Shown here: one piece after another, positions 63,230-64,000 of the stretch
Position numbering within the stretch: position 1 is the first letter of the stretch
How the letters are laid out: each line of letters starts with the position of its first letter
From: Trichomonas vaginalis G3
Taxonomy: Eukaryota > Parabasalia > Trichomonadida > Trichomonadidae
Assembly: GCF_026262505.1 (NCBI RefSeq)
Contig: NC_067205.1
Span: 7,254,001-7,318,000 of the forward strand
Direction of reading: 5' to 3'
Length of the DNA: 64,000 nucleotides
The notes under the pieces: model-generated
Database searches by the model: none
The model's input: only the letters and a program-made list of their open reading frames with translations
Told to the model about the DNA's origin: nothing
Position numbers and translations under genes: made by a program

Positions 63230-64000
63230 ATGATCTTATTGCTTTCTGCTATTGCTTACTGTGAAACAATAACAGGTTCACAGACAACACAGTTAACACG
63301 TAAAGTGAATGAGTCAATAATAATTAAGGACGCAATATTCAATGAAATTGGAAATTGGGCAACATTCACTTCGGCAATTTCGTTTTCTCAAGGGTCCACA
63401 TCTACTTCAGTTGAATTAACACATACAATGTTCATCAAATGTGCCGCTAGTAATGGTGGCTCATTCACATTTGATGGCAGTTACCCACTTAAAATTGAAA
63501 AGATAGGTGTCGAAAGCGGATATAAAGGATCTGGACAAAATGCTGTAATTGGTAGAATTCTTACAAGTGGAGGCTACAACATTAATATGTCTTCATTTGT
63601 CAAAAACACAGGTGGCTCGAGGAACCTCCAACTTTGCTCCACCCCAGAAACATTGACAGCTCTAAATGTATCCGGCAACTCCGCTGACCTTGGCTTAGCA
63701 ACATACGCTTATGGCAATATGATCATTGATCAAGCTTCAACTACCACTCGGCTGACTTATTCAAACTTCGAGGCTGATGAATCATCATGCGGTGTTCTTT
63801 ATTATTACTCTGCGTCTGGCTCAAATACTGTACAGCATTGCAATTTTGTCAGGAATGTCGTTACAAACTATGGCCTCATCATTCCTGAAAAGTCATCAAC
63901 CCTTTCATTAAATGACTGCATATTTTTCGGAAATGAATATAATTCAAAGCCGATAATTAATGCTTATTCAGCTGTAAGTATTAACAACTGCTACGTTGAT
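63230..64000 (+). CDS. Secreted beta-helix (Pmp-like) surface protein, 5' part
   Basis: Open from the ATG at 63230 to the window edge: 257 codons, no stop. The N-terminus MILLLSAIAYC is a short signal peptide. The rest is rich in Ser, Thr, Asn and Gly with short beta-strand repeats carrying FxxN/FxxC-type motifs (FNEIGN, MFIKCAASNGG, SSFVKNTGG, SNFEADESSCG, CNFVRN, CIFFGNE). These are the marks of right-handed beta-helix proteins related to the Pmp-like surface family. It should be exported and may be an adhesin; the C-terminal anchor would lie outside the window. Codon use is more C-ending than the flanks, which supports a live gene. The ATG at 63202 is out of frame. Confidence 0.75.
   Translation, partial: MILLLSAIAYCETITGSQTTQLTRKVNESIIIKDAIFNEIGNWATFTSAISFSQGSTSTSVELTHTMFIKCAASNGGSFTFDGSYPLKIEKIGVESGYKGSGQNAVIGRILTSGGYNINMSSFVKNTGGSRNLQLCSTPETLTALNVSGNSADLGLATYAYGNMIIDQASTTTRLTYSNFEADESSCGVLYYYSASGSNTVQHCNFVRNVVTNYGLIIPEKSSTLSLNDCIFFGNEYNSKPIINAYSAVSINNCYVD

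Overview
The window is AT-rich, intronless eukaryotic DNA that fits a trichomonad, most likely Trichomonas vaginalis or a close relative. The support is: short 5' leaders with TCA(C/T)T(T/A) initiator (Inr) motifs a few bases before start codons; very long BEACH-domain genes without introns; Pmp-like beta-helix surface proteins; Maverick (Polinton) debris; and many tandem repeats. The species call is inference.

From 1 to about 30.7 kb is mostly host sequence. It holds a partial multi-pass membrane gene (minus strand, off the left edge), a six-span membrane protein, glutamyl-tRNA synthetase, two giant BEACH-family genes facing away from each other around a small protein kinase, a likely winged-helix DNA-binding protein, and a 5'-truncated Pmp-like gene. 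Two short non-autonomous DNA transposon-like elements sit here, one flanked by TA (14.77-16.03 kb) and one by TTAA (26.74-27.79 kb).

From 30.7 to 53.5 kb is the most striking part. An intact DDE integrase gene ends exactly where a 21.1-kb palindromic element begins (32361-53452). The element has a 6-bp target duplication (TAATAA), inverted arms of 9.5 and 11.2 kb that reach almost to its middle, and a 415-bp central spacer. Each arm carries, from outside in: a terminal hairpin; a 144-aa gene; a 108-aa gene (one copy on the left, four exact 727-bp tandem copies on the right); a 78-aa gene; a D5-type superfamily 3 helicase gene (broken on the left, open throughout on the right); a NUMOD4-HNH endonuclease gene; and about 3 kb of short iterated repeats studded with a BglII-centred palindrome. 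I see no capsid, protein-primed polymerase or ATPase gene. I do not recognise this as a described class. It looks like a replicative element with swappable end cassettes, perhaps moved by an integrase supplied in trans.

From 53.5 to 64 kb are a fold-back tandem repeat, a decayed gene, fossil Maverick pieces (DNA polymerase B and integrase remnants), a roughly 20-copy 121-bp satellite that also occurs inside the palindromic element, a 25-base N gap, a GC-rich segment with a nested hairpin, and the 5' part of a secreted beta-helix protein gene that runs off the right edge.
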